Shown: positions 35,516 through 45,091, numbered from the stretch's first letter. The stretch is 64,000 bases of DNA from Bosea sp. F3-2 (GCF_008253865.1 NZ_CP042331.1:558001-622000); one strand, 5' to 3'. Made by a program: numbers and translations. The notes: a model not told the origin generated them from the sequence alone.

Positions 35516-35959
35516 ATGCTCAAGGGCATCACCCCTCTGTTGGGCCCCGAGCTTCTCGCCATCCTGCGGGCCATGGGCCATGGCGACGAGATCGCCATCG
35601 TCGATGCCAACTATCCCGCCGAAGCCCATGCCAGGCGGCTGGTGCGCATGGATGGCCATGATGCACCGGTGATCCTCGATGCCGTGCTGTCGCTCATGCC
35701 ACTGGACGCCGCCGTGAGCGATGCTGCATTTCGCCCCTGCGCCTTCGGGGATTGCGGGCGGCTGGAGCCGGTCTTCGCCGAATTCGAGGCCACCATTGCG
35801 CAGCGCGAGCCCGGCTTCAGGCTGGTGCCGATCGCCGGAGAGCCGTTCTACGATCGTATTCGCGCCGCCTATGCCGTTGTCGCGAGCGGCGAGCGGCGAC
35901 TCTACGGCAACATCATTCTGCGCAAGGGTGTCATCGCCAGCCCCGGAGACGCACCATGA
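35516..35959 (+). CDS. RbsD/FucU family sugar mutarotase
   Basis: A 147-residue protein with the family start MLKGITPLLGPELLAILRAM, GDEIAIVDANYPAEA, and the C-terminal LYGNIILRKGVI. These proteins convert sugar anomers (ribose pyranose/furanose, fucose) after uptake. It starts three bases after the ROK stop and overlaps the kinase start (ATGA), so it supplies the correct anomer to the PfkB kinase. Confidence 0.92.
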   Translation: MLKGITPLLGPELLAILRAMGHGDEIAIVDANYPAEAHARRLVRMDGHDAPVILDAVLSLMPLDAAVSDAAFRPCAFGDCGRLEPVFAEFEATIAQREPGFRLVPIAGEPFYDRIRAAYAVVASGERRLYGNIILRKGVIASPGDAP

Positions 35960-36915
35960 TCCTCGTCTGTGGTGAAGCCCTGATCGATCTGTTCGTCGGC
36001 CCGCCTGAGGGCACCGAAATGCCGGCACGCGCAGTTGCCGGCGGATCGCCCTTTAATGTCGCCGTCGGCCTCGCCCGACTCGGGGCTGAGACGGCTTTCC
36101 TCGGCGGCATTTCGCGCGACCGCTTCGGCGCGCTGCTCGCCGAAATCCTGGTTCAGGAGGGCGTCGATGACCGTTTCCTGGTGCGGACCGACCGACTCTC
36201 CACCATCTCGGCTGTTGCGACGGGGCGCGACGGCCAGCCGAGCTATTCCTTTCACGGCGAGGGCGCGGCCGATCGTTCGCTGCAGCCGGATGATCTGCCG
36301 GCTGCTCTGCCTTCCGAGATCGAGGCGCTGACCTTCGGCTCCTACACCATGATGGTCGAGCCGATAGGCTCCGCCTTCGCCGGCCTGGCCGAACGCGAGA
36401 AGGGGCGCCGCGTCATCAGCATCGATCCCAATCTGCGCCCGACCGTGGTCGGAGACATGGAGGGCTGGGGCAGGGCCGCCGAGCGATTCTACCGTGCCGC
36501 AACTCTGATCAAGGCCAGCGATGAAGACGTGCGCATCGCCTGGGGCGGGCAGATCACGATCGCCGAGGCCGCTAGTTATTGGCTCGACTGCGGCGCCCAG
36601 CTCGTCGTGGTGACCGAGGGGGTCCAGGGCGCGACCGCCTTCTGTGCTGCCGGCAGCATCTCCGTGCCCGGCCGTCCGGTCGTCGTGCGCGATACGGTGG
36701 GGGCCGGCGACACCTTCCACGCCGCCCTGCTTGCCCAGCTTGCGAAGACTGGACGGCTTCATCCGGACGCGATTGCTGCGCTCGACCTGCCGGCGATCGG
36801 CGAGCTGCTGACCTACGCGACCGCTGCCGCAGCGATCACCGTCGCCCGCCGCGGGGCAGATCTGCCGACGGCAGCCGAAGTTGATGCGTTTCTCCATCCG
36901 CACCTGGCAGGCTGA
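35956..36915 (+). CDS. PfkB family carbohydrate kinase (fructokinase-like)
   Basis: A 319-residue ribokinase/fructokinase with the N-terminal signature GGSPFNVAVGLARLGAE and the C-terminal PfkB signature RDTVGAGDTFHAALLAQL, whose GAGD holds the catalytic Asp. Position in the operon suggests the FrcK role (fructose to fructose 6-phosphate), though fructose specificity cannot be read from sequence. The ATG at 35956 overlaps the mutarotase stop. Confidence 0.9.
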   Translation: MILVCGEALIDLFVGPPEGTEMPARAVAGGSPFNVAVGLARLGAETAFLGGISRDRFGALLAEILVQEGVDDRFLVRTDRLSTISAVATGRDGQPSYSFHGEGAADRSLQPDDLPAALPSEIEALTFGSYTMMVEPIGSAFAGLAEREKGRRVISIDPNLRPTVVGDMEGWGRAAERFYRAATLIKASDEDVRIAWGGQITIAEAASYWLDCGAQLVVVTEGVQGATAFCAAGSISVPGRPVVVRDTVGAGDTFHAALLAQLAKTGRLHPDAIAALDLPAIGELLTYATAAAAITVARRGADLPTAAEVDAFLHPHLAG

Positions 36916-36962
36916 GGGCAGGGGCGGCCGGGTCTTTGGGATTGAACCGAGAGAGGGATTGC

Positions 36963-38441
36963 ATGACCAGCCGGGTCATACCTGTGGCGCCTTTTGTTCT
37001 GACGGTGTTCGGTGCGACGGGCGATCTTGCCCGCCGCAAGCTGCTGCCCGCGTTGTTCCATCGCGATTTCGCCGGCCAGCTGCCGCAGGAGGCGACGATC
37101 ATCGGCATCGCCCGGCGCGCAATGACCGAGGCCGAGTTCCTCGCCCTCGCGCGGGCGGCCATCATCGAACATGTGCCGGCGTCGGAAACGGCCGGTCCGG
37201 AGCTCGACCGCTTCCTGGCGCGGCTGAGCTATGTGACTGTCGATGCCGAGGGCGAGGAGGGCTGGGCTGAGCTTGCCGCGGCGATCGCTCCCTATGCCGG
37301 TCGCATCCAGGTTCATTACCTCGCTACGGCGCCGCATCTCTTCGGCCCGATCTGCGAACAACTCGGCAATTTCGGCCTCGCCAGCAACGACGCCCGGGTG
37401 GTGATCGAAAAGCCGATCGGCAAGGATCTCGCCTCGGCGATCCGGGTCAACGAGGCCATCGGCAAGGTCTTTCCGGAAGAGCGCGTTTATCGGATCGACC
37501 ATTATCTCGGCAAGGAGACGGTGCAGAACCTGATGGCATTGCGCTTCGCCAATGCGCTGTTCGAGCCGCTCTGGAATGGTGCCCATATCGACCATGTCCA
37601 GATCACGGTCGCAGAGAGCCTGGGTGTCGAGGAGCGTGCTGGCTATTACGACACCGCCGGTGCCATGCGCGACATGGTGCAGAACCACCTGCTCCAGCTG
37701 CTGTGCCTCGTCGCCATGGAGCCGCCACCCTCGCTCGAAGCCGATGCCGTGCGCGACGAGAAGCTCAAGGTTCTACGGGCGCTGAAGCCGATCGACGAAG
37801 GCAATGCCGCCAGCCTCACCGTGCGCGGCCAGTATCGTGCCGGCGCCTCGGCGGGCGGCGCGGTGCCGGGCTATCTCGACGAACTCGGTTCCAATCTCAG
37901 CCAGACCGAGACCTTCGTCGCCCTGAGGGCGGAAGTCGCGAACTGGCGCTGGGCCGGCGTGCCCTTCTATCTGCGCACCGGCAAGCGCCTTGCGACGCGC
38001 GTCTCGGAGATCGTCGTCGGCTTCAGACCGGTGCCGCATTCGGCTTTCGGCAATCAGGTCGGGCCGATCCATGCCAATCAACTTGTCATCCGGCTTCAAC
38101 CCGACGAGGGGGTGAAGCTGTGGCTGATGATCAAGGATCCGGGTCCCGGCGGCATCCGCCTGAGCCATGTCCCGCTCGATATGAGCTTCGCTGAGGCCTT
38201 CAAGGTCCGCAATCCAGATGCCTATGAGCGGCTCATCCTCGATGTCGTCCGCGGCAACCAGACATTGTTTATGCGTCGCGACGAGGTCGAGGCCGCCTGG
38301 CGTTGGGTCGACCCCATCCTGGGAGCCTGGCGCAGCATGAATGAACCGCCGCGCCCATATACCGCTGGAACCTGGGGACCTTCCGCCTCGATCGCCCTTA
38401 TCGAACGCGATGGTCGGACCTGGCAGGAGGATGGCGCATGA
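36963..38441 (+). CDS. zwf: Glucose-6-phosphate 1-dehydrogenase
   Basis: A 492-residue enzyme. The NADP-binding GATGDL is at residues 17-22 and the active-site DHYLGKE at 179-185, with the substrate-binding segment VIEKPIGKDL before it. It oxidises glucose 6-phosphate to 6-phosphogluconolactone at the head of the Entner-Doudoroff route. The ATG at 36963 has GAGAGGG upstream. Unusually, pgl (6-phosphogluconolactonase), which in many rhizobia lies between zwf and edd, is not here. Confidence 0.97.
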   Translation: MTSRVIPVAPFVLTVFGATGDLARRKLLPALFHRDFAGQLPQEATIIGIARRAMTEAEFLALARAAIIEHVPASETAGPELDRFLARLSYVTVDAEGEEGWAELAAAIAPYAGRIQVHYLATAPHLFGPICEQLGNFGLASNDARVVIEKPIGKDLASAIRVNEAIGKVFPEERVYRIDHYLGKETVQNLMALRFANALFEPLWNGAHIDHVQITVAESLGVEERAGYYDTAGAMRDMVQNHLLQLLCLVAMEPPPSLEADAVRDEKLKVLRALKPIDEGNAASLTVRGQYRAGASAGGAVPGYLDELGSNLSQTETFVALRAEVANWRWAGVPFYLRTGKRLATRVSEIVVGFRPVPHSAFGNQVGPIHANQLVIRLQPDEGVKLWLMIKDPGPGGIRLSHVPLDMSFAEAFKVRNPDAYERLILDVVRGNQTLFMRRDEVEAAWRWVDPILGAWRSMNEPPRPYTAGTWGPSASIALIERDGRTWQEDGA

Positions 38442-38503
38442 GGTGATGCCGCGACCGCGCCATGTCCATGGCGAATCCAACCCGAGCCAGGAAGGAGGTC
38501 TAG

Positions 38504-40351
38504 ATGACCGCTCAATCCAACAATCGCACGATCAACGCCCGCATCGGCGAGGTGACGGAGCGGATCGTGCGCCGCTCGCAGGACGGACGCCGGCGCTATC
38601 TCGACGGGGTCGCGGCCGCTGCGGCAGCCGGGCCGCGCCGCCAGCGTCTCGGCTGCGCCAACCAGGCCCATGGCTTCGCCGCCTGCGGGCCGGGCGACAA
38701 GGCGATGCTGCGCGCCGGCGCGGGCGCCAACCTCGCCATCGTCACCGCCTATAACGACATGCTCTCGGCCCACCAGCCCTATGAGAACTTCCCGGAGCTG
38801 ATCCGCCAGGCGGCGCGCGCGGCCGGCGGCGTGGCCCAGGTCGCCGGCGGCGTGCCCGCCATGTGCGACGGCATCACCCAGGGCGAGGCCGGCATGGAGC
38901 TCTCGCTGTTCTCGCGCGACGTCATCGCGCTGGCGACGGCGGTCTCGCTCTCGCACCAGACCTTCGATGCGGCCGTCTTCCTCGGCATCTGCGACAAGAT
39001 CGTGCCCGGCCTTGTCATCGGCGCGCTCGCCTTCGGCCATCTGCCGGCAGTCTTCATCCCGGCCGGTCCGATGACGTCGGGCCTCTCCAACGACGAGAAG
39101 TCGCGGGTGCGCCAGCTCTTTGCCGAGGGCAAGGTCGACCGCGATGCGTTGCTCGAAGCCGAGTCGCGCTCCTATCACGGCCCCGGCACCTGCACCTTCT
39201 ACGGCACCGCCAACACCAACCAGATGGTGATGGAGATCATGGGGCTGCACCTGCCGGGCGCATCCTTCGTCAATCCGAACACGCCGCTGCGCGAGGCGCT
39301 GACCAAGGCTGCGGCCGAGCGGGCGATGGCGATCACCGCGCTCGGCAACGACTACAAGCCGGTTGGGCGCATGCTGGACGAGCGTGCCTTCGTCAACGGC
39401 GTGGTCGGCCTGCACGCCACCGGCGGTTCGACCAACCACACCATGCATCTCGTTGCCATGGCTGCCGCAGCTGGCATCCGGCTGACCTGGGACGATTTCG
39501 CCGATCTCGCGGCGGTGACGCCGCTGCTCACCCGAATCTATCCGAACGGCAAGGCCGACGTGAACCATTTCCACGCCGCCGGCGGCATGGGCTTCGTCAT
39601 CCGCGAGCTGCTCGGCGATGGGCTTTTGCATCGCGATGTCGAGACCGTTTGGGGGCAGGGGCTCGACGCCTATGTCCAGGAGCCGGTGCTCGCGCCGGAC
39701 GGCGGCCTGGCCTGGCGCGACGGCGCCGCCACGAGCGGCGACGAGGCTGTGCTGCGCGGCGTCGCGGCGCCCTTCCAGGCGACCGGCGGCCTGACCTTGC
39801 TGACCGGTGATCTCGGGCGGGCGGTGATCAAGACCTCCGCCATCGCCAGCGAGCGCCATGTCATTGAGGCGCCCGCCCGCGTCTTCCATAGCCAGGAGGC
39901 GCTGCAGGCCGCCTTCAAGGCCGGCGAGCTGACCGGGGACGTCGTTGCTGTGGTGCGCTTCCAGGGACCTCGCGCCAACGGCATGCCGGAGCTGCACAAG
40001 CTGATGCCGCCACTCGGCGTGCTGCAGGATCGCGGCCTTAAGGTCGCGCTGGTCACTGATGGCCGGCTCTCCGGCGCCTCCGGCAAGGTGCCGGCGGCGA
40101 TCCATGTCACACCGGAAGCCGCCGATGGTGGGCCGATCGGGCTGATCTGCGACGGCGACCTGATCCGCGTCGATGCGGTTGCCGGCAAGCTGTCCGTGCT
40201 CGTGGACGCTGAGGAATGGCGCGCGCGCACACCGGCCGAGGCGGATCTCGAACCATCACATTGGGGCGTCGGCCGCGAGTTGTTCGGCTCCTTCCGCGCT
40301 GTCGTCGGCAGCGCCGATACCGGCGCGACGATCTTTGGAAGCCCACAGTGA
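38504..40351 (+). CDS. edd: Phosphogluconate dehydratase
   Basis: A 615-residue IlvD/Edd-family iron-sulfur enzyme that dehydrates 6-phosphogluconate to KDPG. Recognised by NMLSAHQPYENFP-like YNDMLSAHQPYENFP, GGVPAMCDGITQG and the glycine-rich GRLSGASGKVPAAIHVTPEA. Cysteines for the 4Fe-4S cluster are present (MCDGIT, GICDK, GTCTF). GGAAGGAGGT upstream of the ATG is one of the strongest ribosome-binding sites in the window. eda is not adjacent. Confidence 0.97.
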   Translation: MTAQSNNRTINARIGEVTERIVRRSQDGRRRYLDGVAAAAAAGPRRQRLGCANQAHGFAACGPGDKAMLRAGAGANLAIVTAYNDMLSAHQPYENFPELIRQAARAAGGVAQVAGGVPAMCDGITQGEAGMELSLFSRDVIALATAVSLSHQTFDAAVFLGICDKIVPGLVIGALAFGHLPAVFIPAGPMTSGLSNDEKSRVRQLFAEGKVDRDALLEAESRSYHGPGTCTFYGTANTNQMVMEIMGLHLPGASFVNPNTPLREALTKAAAERAMAITALGNDYKPVGRMLDERAFVNGVVGLHATGGSTNHTMHLVAMAAAAGIRLTWDDFADLAAVTPLLTRIYPNGKADVNHFHAAGGMGFVIRELLGDGLLHRDVETVWGQGLDAYVQEPVLAPDGGLAWRDGAATSGDEAVLRGVAAPFQATGGLTLLTGDLGRAVIKTSAIASERHVIEAPARVFHSQEALQAAFKAGELTGDVVAVVRFQGPRANGMPELHKLMPPLGVLQDRGLKVALVTDGRLSGASGKVPAAIHVTPEAADGGPIGLICDGDLIRVDAVAGKLSVLVDAEEWRARTPAEADLEPSHWGVGRELFGSFRAVVGSADTGATIFGSPQ

Positions 40352-40653
40352 CCGAACTCAACGAACAGGCTCAGTGGCCGCGACATGGCCTGCTTGCGGC
40401 GGCTGGGGCGCTCACGAGCAGGCATAGCCAAATGACCATGCGTGTGAGTGGCGGATGCTCCCTTGGGGGCGCAGGCTCGATCTTTGTATCCCGGCCCTCG
40501 GCTTCTTCTCGATCAGCCGGATGCTGACAGCATCGTGGCGCTGTGACGAGCCGTCCTTGGTTGATGCGGTCGCGCAGGATGGGCCTTGGTCCGGGACTTG
40601 CTACCCCAAAGCGAGCGGGCTGGAACCCGTTCCGCAAACAGGGGGACAACAAC
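40352..40653. other. Intergenic region upstream of the AapJ-like gene
   Basis: This 302-base gap has no convincing gene. A GTG-started frame overlaps the edd stop (from 40348, ending near 40527) but its product is Ser/Gly/Arg-rich and unlike any family I know. The only clear signal is the sigma-54-type site at 40587-40601. Confidence 0.5.
40587..40601 (+). promoter_or_regulatory. Sigma-54-type promoter of the AapJ-like gene
   Basis: TGGTCCGGGACTTGC followed by T keeps TGG at -24 and TTGC at -12 with N5 spacing; the CA of TGGCAC is TC here. The start would be near 40613, about 40 bases before the ATG. Amino acid permease genes of the aap type are commonly nitrogen-regulated. Confidence 0.5.
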
Positions 40654-41673
40654 ATGAAAAAATTTATCGGCGCGGCGCTCGTCGCCGGCACTGTTCTAGG
40701 CGCCAGCGGAGCATTCGCGCAGTCGCCTACGCTCGCTCAGGTGAAGAGCCGCGGCCTTCTCCATTGCGGCTCCGGCACCGGCCTCGCGGGCTTCGGGATC
40801 CCGGATGCTCAGGGCACCTGGTCCGGTCTCGATGTCGATGTCTGCCGTGCCATTGCGTCGGCGATCTTCAACGACCCGACCAAGGTCAAGTTCATCCCGC
40901 TCTCCGCGAAGGACCGCTTCACCGCGCTGCAGTCGGGCGAGGTCGATCTGCTCTCGCGCACCACGACCTGGACAATTTCGCGCGACACCTCGCTCGGCCT
41001 GAATTTCGCGGGCGTGAACTACTATGACGGCCAGGGTTTCATGGTCCGCAAGAAGCTCGGCGTACACTCGGCGCTGCAGCTCAGCGGCGCCTCCATCTGT
41101 ACCCAGCAAGGCACCACGACAGAACTCAACCTGGCCGACTACTTCCGGGCGAACAAGATCAAGTACGAGGTCGTCGCCTTCGCGAGCAACCAGGAGACGG
41201 TGAAAGCCTACGAGTCCGGCCGCTGCGACGCCTTCACGACCGATGCTTCGGGCCTCTATGCCGAGCGCCTGACGCTCGCCAATCCAGACGAGCACATTGT
41301 TCTGCCGGACATCATCTCGAAGGAGCCGCTCGGCCCGGTCGTGCGCCATGGCGACGATGGCTGGCTCGACATCGTCAAATGGGCGCTATTCGCGATGGTC
41401 AACGCTGAAGAGCTCGGCATCACCAAAGCGAATGTCGACGGGATGCTGAAGTCCGAGAACCCGGAGATCAAGCGCTTCGTCGGCACCGAGGGCAAGTTCG
41501 GCGAGCCGATGGGCCTGACCAATGACTGGGCCTACCGGATCGTCAAGCATGTCGGCAATTATGGCGAATCTTTCGAAAAGAACGTGGGCGCAGGTTCGCT
41601 TCTGAAGATCGCCCGCGGGCAGAACGCGCTGTGGAACAAGGGCGGTCTGCAATACGCGCCACCGATCCGCTGA
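40654..41673 (+). CDS. General amino acid ABC transporter substrate-binding protein (AapJ-like), orphan
   Basis: A 339-residue periplasmic protein. The signal peptide MKKFIGAALVAGTVLGASGA ends near AFAQ. The mature part has the AapJ blocks RGLLHCGSGTGLAGFGIPDA, GLDVDVCRAIASAIF, LLSRTTTWTISRDTSLGLNF and GVNYYDGQGFMV. Normally aapJ is followed by aapQMP; here the next genes are pseudogenes, so this binding protein must use permeases encoded elsewhere or be non-functional. The start has CAGGGGGA upstream. Confidence 0.92.
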   Translation: MKKFIGAALVAGTVLGASGAFAQSPTLAQVKSRGLLHCGSGTGLAGFGIPDAQGTWSGLDVDVCRAIASAIFNDPTKVKFIPLSAKDRFTALQSGEVDLLSRTTTWTISRDTSLGLNFAGVNYYDGQGFMVRKKLGVHSALQLSGASICTQQGTTTELNLADYFRANKIKYEVVAFASNQETVKAYESGRCDAFTTDASGLYAERLTLANPDEHIVLPDIISKEPLGPVVRHGDDGWLDIVKWALFAMVNAEELGITKANVDGMLKSENPEIKRFVGTEGKFGEPMGLTNDWAYRIVKHVGNYGESFEKNVGAGSLLKIARGQNALWNKGGLQYAPPIR

Positions 41674-41694
41674 CAATCCGGCGCTGCGCCGCAG

Positions 41695-42110
41695 TCAGCC
41701 GCGCAGCGCTGTCGATCTCGCTGGCCGTTCAGCTGCATGCAGCTCGCGCTCGGTGGGCCGTAGAAGCTCGATCGTATTGCCTTTTGGATTCCGAATGACG
41801 GCACGCTCTCCCCATTGGCTCAGTCGGGGTAAAGATGCGGATTGGGCCCCATGTGCGAGGGCTTCCTTCGAAGTCGGCCGAACAAGTCCGCCACGTGACG
41901 AAGAGGGATGGGCGATCGGCCGAAGGCGGCGCTGACGCAGTCCGTCGACACTTGGTTGGACCGGACGTTTTGAAGCACTTCGAAGTAACGGATGCCTCCG
42001 ATCTCTTTCGTCAGATGAGCATAGGCGCGATCCGGCTCCGCGAAGCCGATCAGATCGCCGAGGCGATCGAACAAGGGGAGGGTGGTCCAATCCTGATATC
42101 TCGGTATGCG
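41695..42110 (-). pseudogene. Frameshifted VOC (glyoxalase-like) family remnant
   Basis: On the minus strand the end reads WGERAVIRNPKGNTIELLRP, a VOC C-terminal motif. In another frame, just upstream, is RHVADLFGRLRRK, and further up IGGIRYFEVLQNV and FDRLGDLIGFAEPDRAYAHL. At least one frameshift near 41830-41860 is needed to join them. The fold assignment rests mainly on the C-terminal motif; the upstream part is uncertain. Confidence 0.5.
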
Positions 42111-42139
42111 GACCGTGATCTTCGCTTCCTGCCAGCGGA

Positions 42140-42850
42140 TCAGCTCCGGGCAGGTCCAGCGTTCGCCAGCATGTGTAATCGCTCCCTGGCGAACCGTCCC
42201 AGAACGGCGAAGATGCCTTCGATCAGCTTGGCGGCCGCGTTGTAGGGCTGGGCCCGCGTGATCTGCGACGCGCGCAGCTCGGCCGAGCCGATCAGCCGCT
42301 TGCCGTTATCGCCGATCAGCTTGAGCGCGTCGTCGATGAACGGCGCCCAGTTGTATTCGCTGCCGTTGTCGAGATAGAGCGCGCCGGGCGCGCCCTAGGC
42401 TTCGACCATGTTGACGAAGCTGCGGATGACATGGGCATTCGTGATGCCCTTGCCCTTTGGCAACAGGACAAGATCGAGCCAGATGCGATTGGTCGCCATG
42501 TCGAGCCAGCCGATCGCGCGGGCATGCGCCGTCGAGCCGTGCTCGCGAGCCAGCATGATATCGACCGGGTGAACGTCGCCGACCACGATCGCCATGGGCA
42601 TCATGCCCTCGCGCGTCCTGCGGATGCCGGGCTTCTGATCCTCATAGGCCTCACGGTCGCGCTGCTTGAGCGCCTGGCGCCGGTGGATGCGCTCCGAGTT
42701 GAGGAAGTGCGAGGGGGCAGGATTCGATATCGAGATCGCAACCGGCCTCGCGTGAGAGCTTGTGCAAGCGGAAGGCCGCCAGCTCGGCAAGGATCGCGGC
42801 GGATTCGCCGGCCACATGCAGACCGCACCACCGGGCTACGCAGCACGGCA
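42140..42850 (-). pseudogene. Degraded DDE/Mu-type transposase
   Basis: Minus-strand fragments read AIVVGDVHPVDIMLAREHGS, AIGWLDMATNRIWLDLVLLP, GITNAHVIRSFVNMVEA, then a TAG stop, then GALYLDNGSEYNWAPFIDDA and ITRAQPYNAAAKLIEGIF. D-V-H-P, the LDNGSEYN block and the late Glu are the DDE integrase-fold pattern of Mu-type transposases. The stop, plus frame changes in the N-terminal part (about 42650-42850), shows that it is dead. It abuts the left end of the intact IS at 42864, so one element probably inserted into another. Confidence 0.7.
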
Positions 42851-42863
42851 GCAATTGTCAGAA

Positions 42864-44425
42864 CCCGTTAGACAAGTCTCTTCGTGTCCTCATTAGAGAT
42901 GTCACCAGTTGAATGCGCCGATGTCACCTGAGACAGATCTTCAGGAAAACTCTAGCAGCGCGGCGGAGCTGGTCAGGGTTGCTCAGCCGCGCTGCGGTGT
43001 CATACCGGGAGCCTTAGATTTTTGCTGCGAGAGTGAATTTAACCCCAAGCGATCAGCCCGCCTTGAAGAGGCTCTTGCCCTGGCCCTGCCGTCGTGGCGC
43101 ACGGCCGCTGCGCTTCATGTTGAGCTCCTTCTGGCGCTCGGCGATGTAGGCCAGAACCGGCCCGAGCCGCTTGTTCTCGACGATTGCGGCCTGATCAACC
43201 TGCTGTACCTTGTCGAAAGTCCGATAGGGCAGGTCGAGGCCCTGGTGCCGGATCGCAAATCGACCATCCGGATAGTCGTAAATCGTCACGCGCTGGCGGG
43301 CGAGGGGGCGCGTCACCGGCGTTGGCTCAAGGATGAAAAGCATCTTGTCGTATTGAAGCGTCAGGTTCTGCGAGACCGTCCGCTCCTCCTTCCAGGCAAA
43401 GGCCTCGTCGATATCATCGTCCCCGGCGAGCGGACGATGCAGGTCTTTGTCGTTGAACGGCACCTTGGCGAAGCGCCGGTTGAAGTCCTCCATGAAGCCC
43501 GGCAGGAAGGCGTTCCCGGCCTCGAGCGATGAGACCCCGGCGAGCCGCAGCTCCTTCACCAGCCGGTCCTGTAGCGTGCCATTGGCGCGCTCGACCCGGC
43601 CTTTGGCCTGCGGGACATTGGCACAGATGATGTCGATGTTGAGCTGATCCAGCGCCCGGCCGAACTGGGTCATGCCATTGCCGCCGGTCGCACCGACCTT
43701 GTTGACCCGAAACGTCGCGTGCTTGTCAGAGTAGAACGCGACCGGCTTGCCGTGGCGCTGCAAATAGCTCCGCGTCGCAGCAAAATAGTCGAAGGTCGAC
43801 TCCGCCGTGACGAATTGCAGATGCATCAGCCGGCTGGTCGCATCGTCGATGAAGACGAGCAGGGTGCATTGCGGGCCACGGTCCTCAAACCACCAATGCT
43901 GCGAGCCGTCGATCTGGACGAGCTCGCCGACGCAATCGCGCCGGTAGCGCGGCTGGTGCACCGGCTTGAGCCGCTCCCGACGATCGCGCCAGATCCCGTC
44001 GGCGATCATCCAGCGCCGCACCGTCTCGACGCCCAACCGCAGCCCATGCCGTTCCGCGAGCTTCTCCGCCGCCAGCGTCGGCCCGAAATCCGGATAGTTC
44101 GCCCGGATCAGCGCCAGGGCATGCGTTCGCACCATCGCTGGGTAGGATCGATTGCTCCGGTTGCCGCGCTTCCGCGAGACCAGCGCTGCCGGACCGCGTG
44201 CCCGGTACGCCCGCAGCAGCCGAAACACGTGCCGGCGCGTCAGACGCAGCAACTGCGCCGCCTCAGTCGCCGAAATCCGCTCCGCCACGACATCCCGCAG
44301 CACCTGAACCCGGTCGAGTTCGGCAGGGCTCATCGACACCACCGTCATCACGCAAAGCTCCCAGCAAGCCAGCACTCAGCACGAGTGACATCTCTAACGG
44401 GGAGACCGGTGACCTTTCTAACGGG
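42864..44425 (-). mobile_element. ISNCY-family (IS1202-like) insertion sequence, apparently complete
   Basis: The element is about 1.56 kb. Its ends are imperfect inverted repeats: left CCCGTTAGACAAGTCTC (42864) and right, complemented, CCCGTTAGAAAGGTCAC (ending 44425). A second inner pair TTAGAGATGTCAC occurs on both sides, at about 42893-42905 and 44386-44397. One transposase gene fills the element. No unequivocal target duplication could be seen at the edges, in part because the left flank is itself a decayed transposase. Confidence 0.7.
43053..44348 (-). CDS. ISNCY family transposase
   Basis: A 431-residue transposase. The N-terminal helix-turn-helix (ISATEAAQLLRLTRRHVFRL) is followed by a second HTH and an RNase H-like catalytic core with Asp147 (VQIDGSQHWW), Asp208 (AFYSDKHATF) and Glu253 (AKGRVERANG), a plausible DDE triad. 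The frame is intact, so the element may still be active. The start MTVVSMSPAELDRV was chosen over an ATG nine codons upstream. Confidence 0.92.
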   Translation of the reverse strand: MTVVSMSPAELDRVQVLRDVVAERISATEAAQLLRLTRRHVFRLLRAYRARGPAALVSRKRGNRSNRSYPAMVRTHALALIRANYPDFGPTLAAEKLAERHGLRLGVETVRRWMIADGIWRDRRERLKPVHQPRYRRDCVGELVQIDGSQHWWFEDRGPQCTLLVFIDDATSRLMHLQFVTAESTFDYFAATRSYLQRHGKPVAFYSDKHATFRVNKVGATGGNGMTQFGRALDQLNIDIICANVPQAKGRVERANGTLQDRLVKELRLAGVSSLEAGNAFLPGFMEDFNRRFAKVPFNDKDLHRPLAGDDDIDEAFAWKEERTVSQNLTLQYDKMLFILEPTPVTRPLARQRVTIYDYPDGRFAIRHQGLDLPYRTFDKVQQVDQAAIVENKRLGPVLAYIAERQKELNMKRSGRAPRRQGQGKSLFKAG

Positions 44426-44603
44426 GGCCTACAGCAATGATTCGCATAAGACATATTATGGAACTAAGAGGCGCCTTTGCGCGTCTTGCGTTCTGCCGCC
44501 TGCCGCCTGCCATTCGTGTTGCGAGCGGCAATGTAAGCTGCGGTTTGTGCGTTGCTTTTGCCGCTGGGTTCCATGACGGCCTTCGATCCATCCGGCGGAT
44601 CGT

Positions 44604-45091
44604 ATGTGCCGATATCCTTCGCTGAATGCGCCCCACAAACGTCGACACGGCGCGCCGACCTGTCGATCATTGACGCGCGACGCCGTGGACCGTCAGATCA
44701 ACGTGGACCGGCTCGTCGCCGACGGCGATTTCGACCACATCGAGGAATGCCTCGCAGGCTTCCTCGCAAAGCTTCGCAACGACGCCGTCGTTCACGGCAT
44801 CAAGCGCTCGGCTGCATGGGCCTCGGCGCTTAATTTCGTCATCGACATGCTGCATCACAGCGGTGCCGCTGAGGCGGCGCACGCAAATTCAGTTGCACTT
44901 CGGTTGCGCCGGCTGGAAAGCCCTTATCGCCAATCGCGGCCGAATCCGGACCGACCCCGACGAGCAAGGCGCTCCATTGGCTCGACGTCGAGCAGATGAG
45001 CGACGATTCAGATCCAGGTTATGAAGCTCCGGGTCTCGAGACAGCGGCGTCGCGCCGACAACTGCCGGTGCAGGTGAAATTCTTACAATAG
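44604..45091 (+). pseudogene. Unrecognised broken ORF
   Basis: The plus strand encodes QINVDRLVADGDFDHIEECL, AAWASALNFVIDML and VALRLRRLESPYRQSRPNPD. After about 44960 the protein-like reading moves to another frame: SKALHWLDVEQMSDDSDPGY to a stop at 45091. The composition looks coding in both parts, so I infer one frameshifted gene of unknown family. The start is uncertain; 44680 onward is the credible part. From 45092 to the LysR gene at 45369 I see nothing. Confidence 0.4.

Noticed and set aside
41695..45091. Prophage or integrative element
   Set aside because: Only one IS and relics are seen; no integrase, no structural or conjugation genes and no tRNA attachment site.
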